A stretch of DNA of 11,782 bases from Paracoccus sp. (in: a-proteobacteria) (GCA_031178645.1 JAPSIP010000023.1:1-11782); one strand, 5' to 3'. Counted from the stretch's first letter, positions 1-7,086 are shown. Made by a program: numbers and translations. The notes: a model not told the origin generated them from the sequence alone.

Positions 1-741
1 GGGCGCAGCCTCGTCAAGGATTTCCGCGAGGTCGAGAACCTTCAGGTCAGCGTCAAGGGCGCGGGCGACTTCGTCACCAAGGCCGACCAGGAGGCCGAGC
101 GGATCATCAAGGAGGAACTGCGCGGCGCGCGTCCCAACTATGGCTGGCTGGGCGAGGAAACCGGCGAGGACGCGGGCGAGGATCCGACCCGCCGCTGGAT
201 CGTCGATCCGCTGGACGGCACCACCAACTTCCTGCACGGCCTGCCCCATTGGGCCGTCAGCATCGCCCTGGAACACAAGGGCGAGATCGTCGCGGCCGTG
301 ATCTTTGACGCCGCCAAGGACGAATTGTTCGTGGCCGAGAAGGGCGGCGGCGCCTTCATGAACGACCAGCGGCTGCGCGTCTCCGGCCGTCGCCGCATGG
401 ACGAATCGCTCTTCGCCACCGGCATCCCCTTTGCCGGCAACGGCCCGCTGCCTGCCGCGCTGCAGGATTTGGCGCGCCTGATGCCGCTGACCGCCGGGGT
501 GCGCAGGCTGGGGGCGGCCGCGCTTGACCTGGCCTATGTCGCGGCGGGCCGTTACGACGGATATTGGGAACGCGGCAACAAGCCCTGGGACGTGGCGGCG
601 GGCATCCTGCTGGTGCGCGAGGCCGGCGGTTTCGTGGAAGGCATCCGCGACGGCGACGATCCGCTGGAATCGGGCCGCCTGATCGCCGCCAATGCCCAGA
701 TTTTCGAACCCCTGGCAAAGGTTATCCGCAGCCGCGACTGA
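1..741 (+). CDS. suhB: Inositol monophosphatase family protein (SuhB-like), 5' end missing
   Basis: This is a Mg2+-dependent phosphatase of the inositol monophosphatase family. It hydrolyses inositol-1-phosphate and related sugar phosphates in the cytoplasm; in Escherichia coli, SuhB also works in rRNA transcription antitermination. The reading frame is open from base 1 and 246 codons are visible. Fragment residues 51-53 (GEE), 69-74 (DPLDGT, followed by TNF) and 196-201 (WDVAAG) are the metal- and phosphate-binding motifs of the family. The segment LGAAALDLAYVAAGR (170-184) closely resembles E. coli SuhB. Compared with E. coli SuhB, I estimate that about 16-20 N-terminal residues lie to the left of the window. 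The C-terminus is intact and ends in TGA at 739-741. The family is certain; the exact substrate is not. The symbol is by similarity, since alphaproteobacteria can carry several paralogues. Confidence 0.93.
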   Translation, partial: GRSLVKDFREVENLQVSVKGAGDFVTKADQEAERIIKEELRGARPNYGWLGEETGEDAGEDPTRRWIVDPLDGTTNFLHGLPHWAVSIALEHKGEIVAAVIFDAAKDELFVAEKGGGAFMNDQRLRVSGRRRMDESLFATGIPFAGNGPLPAALQDLARLMPLTAGVRRLGAAALDLAYVAAGRYDGYWERGNKPWDVAAGILLVREAGGFVEGIRDGDDPLESGRLIAANAQIFEPLAKVIRSRD

Positions 742-754
742 TTTGCAGGTCGTG

Positions 755-772
755 CAAGGCTGGCTTGCCTTG
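755..772 (+). terminator. Small hairpin after the suhB-like gene, possible weak terminator
   Basis: A perfect inverted repeat with 6-base arms (CAAGGC at 755-760, GCCTTG at 767-772) and a 6-base loop lies 13 bases after the stop codon. No T-run follows, so it would be at best a weak intrinsic terminator or an RNA-stabilising 3' hairpin. An arm this short could also occur by chance. Confidence 0.25.
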
Positions 773-820
773 ACCTTGCGATAACCGGGGCGCATGGCGG
801 GTCAACCCCAGGGACCTGCC

Positions 821-1774
821 ATGCCAGACGACCAGAACAACCTACCATATGCCGCCTCGGCGGTCGTCGCCAAGGTGCCGCCGCCGATGCCTGTCAGCAT
901 TGGCGGCAGGCAGGACCGGACAGGGCTGGCGATCCTTCTGATGTGCGCGACCAGCCTGATCTTTGCGGGTCAGGACGCATTCTCGCGCATCCTGGGATCC
1001 GAATACCCGCCGCTGCTGATCGTGATGATCCGCTATTGGGTCTTTGGGGTCTTCGTGATCGCGATGGTCTCGCGCCAGCCGGGCGGGCTGCGCCGGGCGA
1101 TCCGCACAAGACGGCCCAGGACGCAGATCCTGCGCGGCGCGATCCTGGTGATCGAGACCACCATCATGATCGAGGCCTTCGTGCGCCTTGGCCTGGTCGG
1201 CACCCATGCGATCTTCACCGTCTATCCGCTGCTGGTCGCTGCGCTGTCCGGCCCGATCCTGGGGGAAAGGGTCGGCTGGCGCCGCTGGGCGGCCATCGGC
1301 GTCGGCTTCGTGGGCATCCTCATCATCCTCCAGCCGGGCAGCACGGCGCTGAACCCCGGCGCGATGCTGGCATTCGCATCGGCGCTGATGTTCGCGGTCT
1401 ATGGGCTGCTGACGCGGCACGTGGCGCGCGACGACCCTGCACAGGTCAGCTTTTTCTGGACCGGCATCGCCGGGGCCGTCACGGCGACGATCCTGGGGAT
1501 CTGGCACTGGGAATGGCTGGCGCCCACGGACTGGATCTGGCTGGGGATCCTTTGCGCGCTTGGCACCCTGTCCCATTACCTGCTGATCCGCGCCTATGAA
1601 CTGGCCGAGGCTTCGGCCCTGCAACCCTTCGCCTATACGCAACTGGTCTGGGTCAGCGTGATCGGCGTCCTGGTCTTCGGCGAGGTGCTGCAGATGAACG
1701 TGGTGATCGGCGCGGTCATCGTGGTCGCGGCCGGACTGTTCACCCTGTGGCGCGCAAGGATCAAACCCGCGTAG
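821..1774 (+). CDS. EamA/DMT-family transporter, ten membrane helices
   Basis: This is an inner-membrane permease of the drug/metabolite transporter superfamily, with two EamA repeats. The protein is 317 residues from ATG 821. It has a hydrophilic N-terminal tail of about 35 residues and then about ten hydrophobic segments, starting near LAILLMCATSLIFAG. Family hallmarks are the glutamate-containing end of the first repeat (PILGERVGWRRWAAI, followed by VGFVGILIIL) and the equivalent part of the second (VFGEVLQMNVVIGAVIV). I prefer ATG 821 because AGGGA lies six bases upstream. ATG 794, in the same frame, would add nine residues but has a poor ribosome site. The substrate cannot be read from sequence; amino acids, nucleosides or their analogues are typical. 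It sits alone between a suhB-like gene and a convergent transglycosylase, so the context gives no substrate clue. Its TAG stop lies inside the 1771-1799 palindrome. Confidence 0.9.
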   Translation: MPDDQNNLPYAASAVVAKVPPPMPVSIGGRQDRTGLAILLMCATSLIFAGQDAFSRILGSEYPPLLIVMIRYWVFGVFVIAMVSRQPGGLRRAIRTRRPRTQILRGAILVIETTIMIEAFVRLGLVGTHAIFTVYPLLVAALSGPILGERVGWRRWAAIGVGFVGILIILQPGSTALNPGAMLAFASALMFAVYGLLTRHVARDDPAQVSFFWTGIAGAVTATILGIWHWEWLAPTDWIWLGILCALGTLSHYLLIRAYELAEASALQPFAYTQLVWVSVIGVLVFGEVLQMNVVIGAVIVVAAGLFTLWRARIKPA

Positions 1775-1799
1775 GGTGGCCTGCAATCACCCACCCTAC
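1771..1799. terminator. Shared palindrome holding both convergent stop codons, likely bidirectional terminator or REP-like element
   Basis: A perfect inverted repeat with 9-base arms (GTAGGGTGG at 1771-1779, CCACCCTAC at 1791-1799) and an 11-base loop spans the junction of two convergent genes. The TAG of the transporter (1772-1774) lies in one arm and the TAG of the transglycosylase (minus strand, 1798-1796) in the other. There is no T-run. The GTAGGGTGGG core resembles short palindromic repeats that I recall being scattered between genes in many bacterial genomes, so it may be a REP-type element acting as a 3' end. That resemblance is from memory. Confidence 0.6.
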
Positions 1800-3847
1800 C
1801 GGGCCGAAGCCTCGACCTCGATGGGCTGCCAGCCCTCGGGCAGGCGTGGCCCAATGAAGGGCTTGCCCGCCGGACGGGCCGACAGGGCCAGCGTCAGCCG
1901 CGCCACGGGCGGCGGCATCAGCCCGCCGCCGGTCAAGTCCCATGTGGGGACGATTGGCGCGGGATGGCCCAGGATGCGGGCGCGATAGACGGGCATCGCC
2001 TCGGTCACGCGCATCACATAGTTGCGGGTTTCGTCAAAGGGGATCAGTTCGACCCATTCGACCGGATCCATGTCGCGGCGCAGGTCGCCGAAGTCGCGCA
2101 GCCAGCGGGCGGGACGCCCCGGCCCCGCGTTATAGCCCGAGGCGATCAGCGCTGTGGAAGCCCCGAACCGGTCACGCAGCCCCGCCAGATAGGCTGCACC
2201 CAGACGCGCATTATAGGCGCCGTCCCCGGTCAGCCGCGCCACGTCATAGGGTTCGCGGATCCTGCGGGCCATCTCCTCGGCCGTGCCGGGCATCACCTGC
2301 ATCAGGCCGCGCGCGCCGACCGGGCTGCGGGCAGCCGGATTGAACTCGGATTCCTGGCGCGCGATCGACAGCACCAACTCAGCCGGCACGCCGAAGTCGG
2401 TGTCGTGAAGTCCCGTCAGCGGAAAATGCGCGCGGGGATGAATCACGCCCTTGTCGGCGGCCCGCTTGGACAGGCGCAGACTGTGCCAGGGCATTCCGGC
2501 CTCGGCCATCAGCCGGGCCATGCGCAGCGTGTCCTGCGGATCGGCGGTTTCCGACAGGTGCAGGAAGAACCGCTGCGCCTCGTCAGCCCGCCCGGTCGCC
2601 AGCAGCCAAAGCCCCGCCTGGAAGACCGTGCTGTTGCCCAGGGCCGCGCCGCGCCAGTCGGGCAGGGGGCCGGGACTGGCGTAATCGGCGGGCATGGTCG
2701 CGCCGATTTGTTCGGCCGCAAGCTGGCCGTAATAGGTGCCGGGCATGGTCGCCGCCTGCACGAAGGCCGCATCCGCTGCCGTCTGATCGCCAAGCGCCCC
2801 ATGCGCGCGTCCCTGCCAATAAAAGGCGCGGGACCGGCTGATCTGGCTGCCCACCACGGTTTCCAGATGCAGGAAATGCGCAAGCGCCCGATCCGCCGCG
2901 CCCTGCTTCAGCGCCGCAAAGCCCGCCAGCCATTCCAGATCCGCGTAATGGCGGTTGTCCTGTGGCAGGAAATGCGACCGGGCCAGAGCCTCGGCCCGTG
3001 CCCAGTCGCCGTTGCGCATTGCAAGCCGCGCATAATCCACCCGCATGGCTGCCCAGGTGGGCGGGTCGCGCAGCGCCTCGGCACTGGTGGATGCCTCCAG
3101 CATCAGCGCCTGCGCGCCATCATGCTGCTTGGCGCGGACCCGCCACAGGTAGCGGTCCATCGTCATGCCGGGATCAGCGCGGACCGCGTCGGGCAGGGCC
3201 AGGATCAGGTCGTCCACGCCCGCGCGGCCCGCCTGCAACGCGATCCGTGCGGCCAGAAGGGGGCGGTCCGGTTCGGGCAGGCGGGGCAGCAGGCGTTCAG
3301 CCTGCGCCCATTCCTGCCGGTCCAGCATGGACACGGCCCGCGCGGTCAGCAGCGGCGCCAGTTCGGCCTCATGCGCGGCCAGGAAGGCGGCTTCCTCGGG
3401 CGCCGTCAGGGGAACGGTGGTCCAGAAGCGGGCGCGTTCGGCCACGGCTGCCCGCGGGTCCAGCGTCGCGAGAAAGGCAGTTTCGGCCGTCAGCGTCGTG
3501 GGCAGGCGGTCGGCGAACCAGTCGCGGATATCCTGCGGCGGCAGGTCGGGGCGCAGCTTGGCATCGCCCCGTTCCCGCAGCAGCGCCAGCCCCGGCCAGT
3601 CGCCATAGGCCCGGACAAAGTCGATGTAATCGCCGATCTGCCCGTGGCCTGCACGCATCGCCTGCCAGCCCACCAGGGCCTCGGCCATCGGTCCCGAACG
3701 GCGCGCCGCGTCGCGGGCCGTCACCCAGTCACGCGTATCCGCCGCCGACAGGGCAAGCGCCAATGCCCCCGCATCCTCGGCCCGGGCGGGGGCGAGGGGG
3801 GCCAGCATCAGCAGTCCGGCTGCAATCATGTCGCGCAGAAGTCGCAT
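1796..3847 (-). CDS. slt: Soluble lytic murein transglycosylase (Slt70-like)
   Basis: This periplasmic enzyme cleaves the MurNAc-GlcNAc bond of peptidoglycan to give 1,6-anhydro ends, in wall turnover and recycling. The protein is 683 residues from ATG 3847. A signal peptide is clear: a basic start (MRLLRDM), a hydrophobic core and likely cleavage after ARA-23. Residues of about 30-470 form an alpha-helical superhelical domain as in Slt70. The catalytic SLT domain occupies about 483-625. It shows IARQES with the catalytic Glu499, GLMQVMPGTA (514-523), YNAGPGR (572-578) and IPFDETRNYV. A GTG one codon upstream (3850) could also start the gene, but AAGG is better spaced for the ATG. It is divergent from dapA across a gap of about 110 bases and convergent with the transporter. 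Family and role are certain. The helical domain is divergent, as is usual in alphaproteobacteria. Confidence 0.93.
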   Translation of the reverse strand: MRLLRDMIAAGLLMLAPLAPARAEDAGALALALSAADTRDWVTARDAARRSGPMAEALVGWQAMRAGHGQIGDYIDFVRAYGDWPGLALLRERGDAKLRPDLPPQDIRDWFADRLPTTLTAETAFLATLDPRAAVAERARFWTTVPLTAPEEAAFLAAHEAELAPLLTARAVSMLDRQEWAQAERLLPRLPEPDRPLLAARIALQAGRAGVDDLILALPDAVRADPGMTMDRYLWRVRAKQHDGAQALMLEASTSAEALRDPPTWAAMRVDYARLAMRNGDWARAEALARSHFLPQDNRHYADLEWLAGFAALKQGAADRALAHFLHLETVVGSQISRSRAFYWQGRAHGALGDQTAADAAFVQAATMPGTYYGQLAAEQIGATMPADYASPGPLPDWRGAALGNSTVFQAGLWLLATGRADEAQRFFLHLSETADPQDTLRMARLMAEAGMPWHSLRLSKRAADKGVIHPRAHFPLTGLHDTDFGVPAELVLSIARQESEFNPAARSPVGARGLMQVMPGTAEEMARRIREPYDVARLTGDGAYNARLGAAYLAGLRDRFGASTALIASGYNAGPGRPARWLRDFGDLRRDMDPVEWVELIPFDETRNYVMRVTEAMPVYRARILGHPAPIVPTWDLTGGGLMPPPVARLTLALSARPAGKPFIGPRLPEGWQPIEVEASAR

Positions 3848-3894
3848 CACCCGCCTTGTGTCGCCGCCCCATGCGTCCGACGCAATTCACAACC

Positions 3895-3923
3895 TTGGCA
3901 AGTTCCGCCCGCCCCGTTAATCA
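3895..3923 (+). promoter_or_regulatory. Possible sigma70-type promoter for dapA
   Basis: TTGGCA at 3895-3900 matches the -35 consensus at 5 of 6 bases. Seventeen bases later lies TAATCA, a poor -10; an overlapping GTTAAT (3916-3921) matches better but leaves only 15 bases of spacer. It is placed sensibly, 34 bases before the dapA start, but this is a weak call. Confidence 0.25.
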
Positions 3924-3956
3924 GGCCGGCAAACCAAACCTGCAAGGAAGCGTGTC

Positions 3957-4832
3957 ATGTTCAAGGGATCCCTGCCCGCACTGGTCACGCCGTTCACCCC
4001 GGACGGCGAACTGGATCTGGACACGCTGGAAAAGCTGGTCGAATGGCACGTCGAACAGGGCAGCCACGGCCTTGTCCCCGTGGGCACCACCGGCGAAAGC
4101 CCGACCCTGACCCATGACGAACACCGCCTGGTGATCGAGGAGGTCGTGCGCGCCGTGAAGGGCCGCATCCCGGTCATAGCAGGCGCCGGGTCCAACAGCA
4201 CCCGCGAAGGCATCGGCCTTGTCCGCCACGCGGCCGAGGTCGGCGCCGACGCCGCCCTTGTCGTCACGCCCTATTACAACAAGCCGACGCAGGCGGGGCT
4301 GATCGCCCATTTCACCGCCCTGGCCGAGGCATCCGACCTGCCCATCATCATCTACAACATTCCCGGCCGGTCCGTCGTGGACATGACGCCCGAAACCATG
4401 GGCGAACTGGCGAGGCTGCCCACGATCATCGGCGTCAAGGACGCCACAGGCAAGCTTGAACGGGTCAGCCAGCAGCGCATGACCTGCGGCGCGGATTTCG
4501 TGCAGCTATCGGGCGAGGACGGCACCGCCCTTGGCTTCAACGCCCATGGCGGCGTGGGCTGTATCAGCGTCACCGCCAATGTCGCCCCCAAGCTGTGTGC
4601 GGAGTTTCAGGAGGCGACGCTGGCGGGCGACTATGCCAAGGCCCTGGAATACCAGGACCGGCTGATGCCCCTGCATATCGCGATCTTCCTGGAACCGGGG
4701 CTGGTCGGGGCAAAATACGCAATGTCTCGCCTGGGCCTGTGCGACGAACGGGTGCGCCTGCCGCTGGTGGCGCTGACCGATCCGGCGAAACGCCAGATCG
4801 ACGCGGCACTGGAGCACGCGGGCCTGATCTGA
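3957..4832 (+). CDS. dapA: 4-hydroxy-tetrahydrodipicolinate synthase
   Basis: DapA condenses pyruvate with L-aspartate-4-semialdehyde, the first committed step toward diaminopimelate (for peptidoglycan) and lysine. It is a cytoplasmic TIM-barrel Schiff-base aldolase, usually a homotetramer. At 291 residues its length is standard. Every key residue falls at the E. coli position: Thr44-Thr45 in VGTTGE, Tyr107 in TPYYNKP, Tyr133 and Arg138 in YNIPGRS, and the Schiff-base Lys161 in GVKDATG. The start is supported by AAGGAAG (3944-3950) six bases before ATG 3957. It is divergently paired with the lytic transglycosylase, so two peptidoglycan-related genes share an upstream region of about 110 bases. 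In many Rhodobacteraceae I recall smpB following dapA; here a small membrane protein follows instead. I see no strong terminator after the gene. The identification is very secure. Confidence 0.97.
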   Translation: MFKGSLPALVTPFTPDGELDLDTLEKLVEWHVEQGSHGLVPVGTTGESPTLTHDEHRLVIEEVVRAVKGRIPVIAGAGSNSTREGIGLVRHAAEVGADAALVVTPYYNKPTQAGLIAHFTALAEASDLPIIIYNIPGRSVVDMTPETMGELARLPTIIGVKDATGKLERVSQQRMTCGADFVQLSGEDGTALGFNAHGGVGCISVTANVAPKLCAEFQEATLAGDYAKALEYQDRLMPLHIAIFLEPGLVGAKYAMSRLGLCDERVRLPLVALTDPAKRQIDAALEHAGLI

Positions 4833-4850
4833 CGGCATTGCGGCAGGGCA

Positions 4851-4872
4851 GCGGGCACGGAGGCGGGCACGG
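4851..4872. repeat. Short direct repeat downstream of dapA
   Basis: The 10-mer GCGGGCACGG occurs at 4851-4860 and again at 4863-4872, a 12-base period with two bases between the copies. It lies in the 121-base gap between dapA and the small membrane protein. It looks like a local tandem duplication in GC-rich non-coding DNA; no function is evident. Confidence 0.5.
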
Positions 4873-4903
4873 CGGAAAACTGCGACAGATTTTCACGGTC
4901 GTC

Positions 4904-4932
4904 TTTTCAAGCGATCCCTTGCGCCCCATATT
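4904..4932 (+). promoter_or_regulatory. Possible promoter for the small membrane protein at 4954
   Basis: TTTTCA (4904-4909, 4 of 6 to TTGACA) and CATATT (4927-4932, 4 of 6 to TATAAT) are separated by exactly 17 bases. The start codon follows 21 bases after the -10 box. The local AT content is unusually high for this window, which adds some weight. Confidence 0.35.
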
Positions 4933-4953
4933 GGGGATGAGGAGACGATCGCC

Positions 4954-5127
4954 ATGCCCCTGCCGCATTTCCTGTTCCTGATCGCCGCAGTCATCCTGGT
5001 CGCTGCCCTGACGCTGTGGGCATCCTTCACTGCGGGGGTTCCGCTGGTGGCACTAGCGCTGATCGCGCTGTCCGGAGCGGTGCTGGTGCATCTGACGCAG
5101 GGCGACAGGCACGACCACGACGCCTGA
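4954..5127 (+). CDS. Small two-helix membrane protein, 57 residues, unknown function
   Basis: I do not recognise this protein. It reads MPLPHFLFLIAAVILV at the start and ends GDRHDHDA. Two hydrophobic segments (about residues 5-24 and 28-47) are joined by a short turn containing Gly-Val-Pro, and a short polar tail rich in His and Asp follows. That makes it a hairpin inner-membrane protein; which side the tail faces cannot be judged. Coding support is good: GAGGAG (4939-4944) lies nine bases before the ATG, a plausible promoter precedes it, and about four-fifths of codons end in G or C, as in neighbouring genes. The TGA stop sits in the loop of a 6-base hairpin (5119-5133). The His/Asp tail could bind metal, but that is speculation. 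Confidence 0.65.
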   Translation: MPLPHFLFLIAAVILVAALTLWASFTAGVPLVALALIALSGAVLVHLTQGDRHDHDA

Positions 5128-5133
5128 GGCGTC
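5119..5133 (+). terminator. Tiny hairpin around the stop codon of the 57-residue gene
   Basis: GACGCC (5119-5124) and GGCGTC (5128-5133) are perfectly complementary, and the TGA stop codon forms the 3-base loop. It has no T-run. It could mark a weak 3' end before the convergent HNH gene, but it is short. Confidence 0.3.
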
Positions 5134-5160
5134 AGCCAGCCATTAGGGCGCGGCGGGTGG

Positions 5161-5760
5161 TCAGCTTTCCAGCTCGGCATCCCAATACAGGAAATCCATC
5201 CAGCTATCGTGCAGGTGATTCGGCGGAAAGCGTCGGCCTGCCGCGTGCATTTCCTCGGGCGTGGGCTGGCGGGGCTTGCGGCGCAGGCTCATCCCTGAAT
5301 GGCGCAGGCTGCGATTGGCCTTGCGCAGGTTGCAGGGCGAACAGGCAGCCACGACGTTGTCCCAACTGGTGACGCCGCCACGTGACCGGGGCACGACATG
5401 GTCAAAGGTGAGGTCGCCCTTGGCCCCGCAATACTGGCAGCAGAATTCGTCCCGCAGAAAAAGATTGAAGCGCGTGAATGCCACGCGCTTCTGGGGTTTC
5501 ACATAATCCTTCAGGACCACGACCGAGGGCAGCCGGAACGCTTGTCGCTGACTTCGCACCACCTGGTCATATTCGGCGATGATGTCCACGCGGTCCAGGA
5601 AAGCCGCCTTGATCGCCTCTTGCCAGGGCCAGAGCGACAGGGGGTAATAGGACAGCGGCCGGTAATCCGCGTTCAGCACAAGCGCGGGATAATGGCGAAG
5701 GCTTGCCGGCTCGCGCACGAACTGGGTTCGGAAATCCGTCTGGTGTCGGTTGTCAAGCAT
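5161..5760 (-). CDS. HNH endonuclease family protein
   Basis: This is a stand-alone HNH-fold protein of 199 residues, expected to be a zinc-structured metal-dependent DNA-cleaving or DNA-nicking enzyme. The HNH core is intact: Cys108 and Cys111 (CQYC), the catalytic Asp120-His121 in FDHVVPRSRGG, Asn135 in the DN of SWDNVV, and Cys140 and Cys143 in CSPCN. The N-terminal 100 residues (with YPALVLNADYRPLSYYPLS) belong to a type common in alphaproteobacterial chromosomes. Its biological role is not established as far as I know; it is not part of an obvious restriction or phage module here. The frame stays open upstream to about 6282, but I place the start at ATG 5760. Similarity begins there, GGAAGG precedes it, a good promoter lies at 5819-5846, and any longer version would run through the VOC gene on the other strand. 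Confidence 0.9.
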   Translation of the reverse strand: MLDNRHQTDFRTQFVREPASLRHYPALVLNADYRPLSYYPLSLWPWQEAIKAAFLDRVDIIAEYDQVVRSQRQAFRLPSVVVLKDYVKPQKRVAFTRFNLFLRDEFCCQYCGAKGDLTFDHVVPRSRGGVTSWDNVVAACSPCNLRKANRSLRHSGMSLRRKPRQPTPEEMHAAGRRFPPNHLHDSWMDFLYWDAELES

Positions 5761-5818
5761 AAGCCTTCCCGTCTCCCCCGCGGGGTGGTCGGGGGCGCCC
5801 GTCAGATCCTTCAAGCCG

Positions 5819-5846
5819 ACTATATATCGCGTCGGGGATCTGGCAA
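5819..5846 (-). promoter_or_regulatory. Good sigma70-type promoter for the HNH gene
   Basis: Read on the minus strand, TTGCCA (5846-5841, 5 of 6 to consensus) is followed after 16 bases by TATAGT (5824-5819, 5 of 6). Transcription would begin near 5812 and give an untranslated leader of about 50 bases before ATG 5760. This is the best-looking promoter in the window and supports the short start for the HNH protein. Confidence 0.55.
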
Positions 5847-5865
5847 GCCCCCATCTGTCCGCCTG

Positions 5866-5881
5866 GGGGCTACATAGCCCC
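5866..5881. promoter_or_regulatory. Palindrome in the HNH/VOC divergent region, possible operator
   Basis: GGGGCTA (5866-5872) and TAGCCCC (5875-5881) form a perfect inverted repeat around a 2-base centre (CA), 16 bases in all. It lies 20 bases upstream of the HNH -35 box and 59 bases before the VOC start, where a regulator of either gene could bind. No regulator is encoded beside it, so the assignment is only positional. Confidence 0.3.
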
Positions 5882-5940
5882 GGCCCATGACGCTGGCATG
5901 ACGGCTTGCCCGCTGCCCGGCGAACTGGCAGGCTGAACGC

Positions 5941-6366
5941 ATGACCCGTCCCGCGCCCCCCGTCCAAGGCACGCTGGAATCGGCGCTTTACGCCGAGGAT
6001 CTTGATGCGGCGACCCGCTTCTGGCGCGACGTGATGGGACTTGATCCCTTCCAGACCGTGCCGGGGCGGCATGTCTTTTTCCGGGTGGCGCCCCGGCAAG
6101 TCCTGCTGGTCTTCAACCCCGATGCAACCGAACAGCCGCCGCGCCCCGATGCCCGCCTTCCCGTGCCCACACATGGCGCGCGCGGCCCTGGCCATTTCTG
6201 CCTTGCCGTAGCCCCTATGCAACTGGAGCCCTGGCGCACCCACCTGGCCGCGAAAGGCATTCCGATCGAAGCTGACTTCCACTGGCCCAACGGCGCGCGG
6301 TCGATCTATCTCCGCGATCCCGCAGGCAACTCCATCGAACTGGCCGACCCTTCCATCTGGGACTGA
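5941..6366 (+). CDS. VOC superfamily (glyoxalase/bleomycin-resistance-like) protein
   Basis: A 141-residue protein of the vicinal oxygen chelate fold, built from two beta-alpha-beta-beta-beta units. Members include glyoxalase I, extradiol dioxygenases and fosfomycin-modifying enzymes; the reaction here is unknown. The first unit starts at TLESALYAEDLDAATRFW, the second at GPGHFCLAV, and the end has the family's DPAGNSIELADP. Likely metal ligands are Glu13, His85 and Glu133. A His is commoner at the first position in several subfamilies, but Glu still suits a metal site. There is no strong ribosome binding site before ATG 5941, so the start rests on homology: only about ten residues precede the first strand. 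It is divergent from the HNH gene and convergent with the hydrolase operon, ending before the hairpins at 6382-6425. The fold is secure; detoxification is only a guess. Confidence 0.85.
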   Translation: MTRPAPPVQGTLESALYAEDLDAATRFWRDVMGLDPFQTVPGRHVFFRVAPRQVLLVFNPDATEQPPRPDARLPVPTHGARGPGHFCLAVAPMQLEPWRTHLAAKGIPIEADFHWPNGARSIYLRDPAGNSIELADPSIWD

Positions 6367-6381
6367 CCGGCCTCATCTTCT

Positions 6382-6425
6382 GTGGGCAAATATCCCACGG
6401 GGGTCCGGGGGTGTGAAACCCCCGG
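6382..6425. terminator. Two tandem hairpins between convergent genes, likely bidirectional terminator or intergenic repeat
   Basis: The 66-base gap between the VOC gene and the hydrolase gene is nearly filled by two hairpins. The first is GTGGG/CCCAC (6382-6386, 6394-6398; 7-base loop). The second is CCGGGGGT/ACCCCCGG (6405-6412, 6418-6425; loop GTGAA), a perfect 8-base stem. The AAATATCCC followed by GGGGGTCCGGGGG style matches a repeat I recall between many Rhodobacteraceae genes. No T-run follows on either strand, so factor-independent termination would rely on the very stable stem. Confidence 0.6.
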
Positions 6426-6432
6426 CCGTCGG

Positions 6433-7086
6433 CTACTTGCCCAGCCGGTCCTTCACGAAGCTCAGTGCCACCGACAGCCCGTCCGGGGAAATGCCGTGCC
6501 CGGTGCCCTTCATCACATGGCCATGGACGGTGAAGCCCGCCTTCTCCAGGGCCTCGCCGGCCAGTTGCATGTCCTGGAAGGGCACCATCTGGTCCTGGTC
6601 GCCATGCAGCAGCAGGACCGGCGGCTTGACCTTGGCCTCGGTCGCCAGCATCTCGGGGACCAGCAGTCGGCCGGAAAAGCCGATGATGCCCGCCACCGGC
6701 GTTTCGCGGCGCGGAACGACATGCAGCGCCATCATCGTTCCTTGCGAAAAGCCCACGACCACCATCCGGTCGGCGGTCAGCCCCTCGTCGGCCAGCACCT
6801 TGTCCAGCCAGGCGTTCAGCAGCCCGATCGACCGGCCCATCGATTCCCGGGCCTGCGCCTCGGTCGAGCCGTCCAGCCAGGGGATCGGAAACCACTGGAA
6901 GCCGAAGGGATTGTTGATGCTGCGTTCCGGCGCGTCCGGGGCATGGAAGGCCACGCCCGGCAGATGCGGCGCCAGCGGATCGGCCAGGCCCAGAAGGTCG
7001 GAGCCATCGGCCCCATAGCCATGCAGGAAGACCACGACCGCATCGGCCTTGGCAGGACCCTTGCGGGCGGATTTCAGAACGGTCAT
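6433..7086 (-). CDS. Alpha/beta hydrolase, phospholipase/carboxylesterase family
   Basis: A cytoplasmic serine hydrolase of the small carboxylesterase (YpfH/acyl-protein thioesterase-like) family, which cleaves short-chain or lipid-type esters. It is 217 residues long, typical of the family. The catalytic triad is visible: Ser114 in GFSQG, Asp165 in HGDQDQMVP and His197 in GTGHGISPDG. The oxyanion loop is FLHGYGADGSDL (20-31). The start is ATG 7086, whose bases overlap the TGA of the upstream DNA glycosylase gene (ATGA, 4-base overlap). The two are therefore translationally coupled, and the longer in-frame start at 7128 is unnecessary. It is the last gene of the GntR-glycosylase-hydrolase operon and ends before the hairpins at 6382-6425. 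The natural substrate is unknown; the location suggests control by the GntR regulator. Family confidence is high. Confidence 0.9.
   Translation of the reverse strand: MTVLKSARKGPAKADAVVVFLHGYGADGSDLLGLADPLAPHLPGVAFHAPDAPERSINNPFGFQWFPIPWLDGSTEAQARESMGRSIGLLNAWLDKVLADEGLTADRMVVVGFSQGTMMALHVVPRRETPVAGIIGFSGRLLVPEMLATEAKVKPPVLLLHGDQDQMVPFQDMQLAGEALEKAGFTVHGHVMKGTGHGISPDGLSVALSFVKDRLGK

Noticed and set aside
842..1786. A 314-codon minus-strand frame opposite the EamA transporter
   Set aside because: It is very rich in Asp, Arg, Gln and His, typical of the complement of a hydrophobic membrane protein gene, and it has no homology signal.
1964..4117. A 717-codon open frame on the plus strand opposite the lytic transglycosylase gene
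   Set aside because: It is the mirror of a clearly real gene in GC-rich DNA. Its translation is rich in Gly, Arg, Gln and His with no domain, and it also runs into the start of dapA in a different frame.
4833..4953. Missing smpB gene or an RNA gene after dapA
   Set aside because: I looked for coding frames and tRNA- or small-RNA-like structure in this 121-base gap and found only a short direct repeat and a candidate promoter.
5761..6282. N-terminal extension of the HNH protein to about 373 residues
   Set aside because: The extension lies opposite the VOC gene and upstream of the HNH promoter; recognisable family sequence starts at the ATG at 5760.
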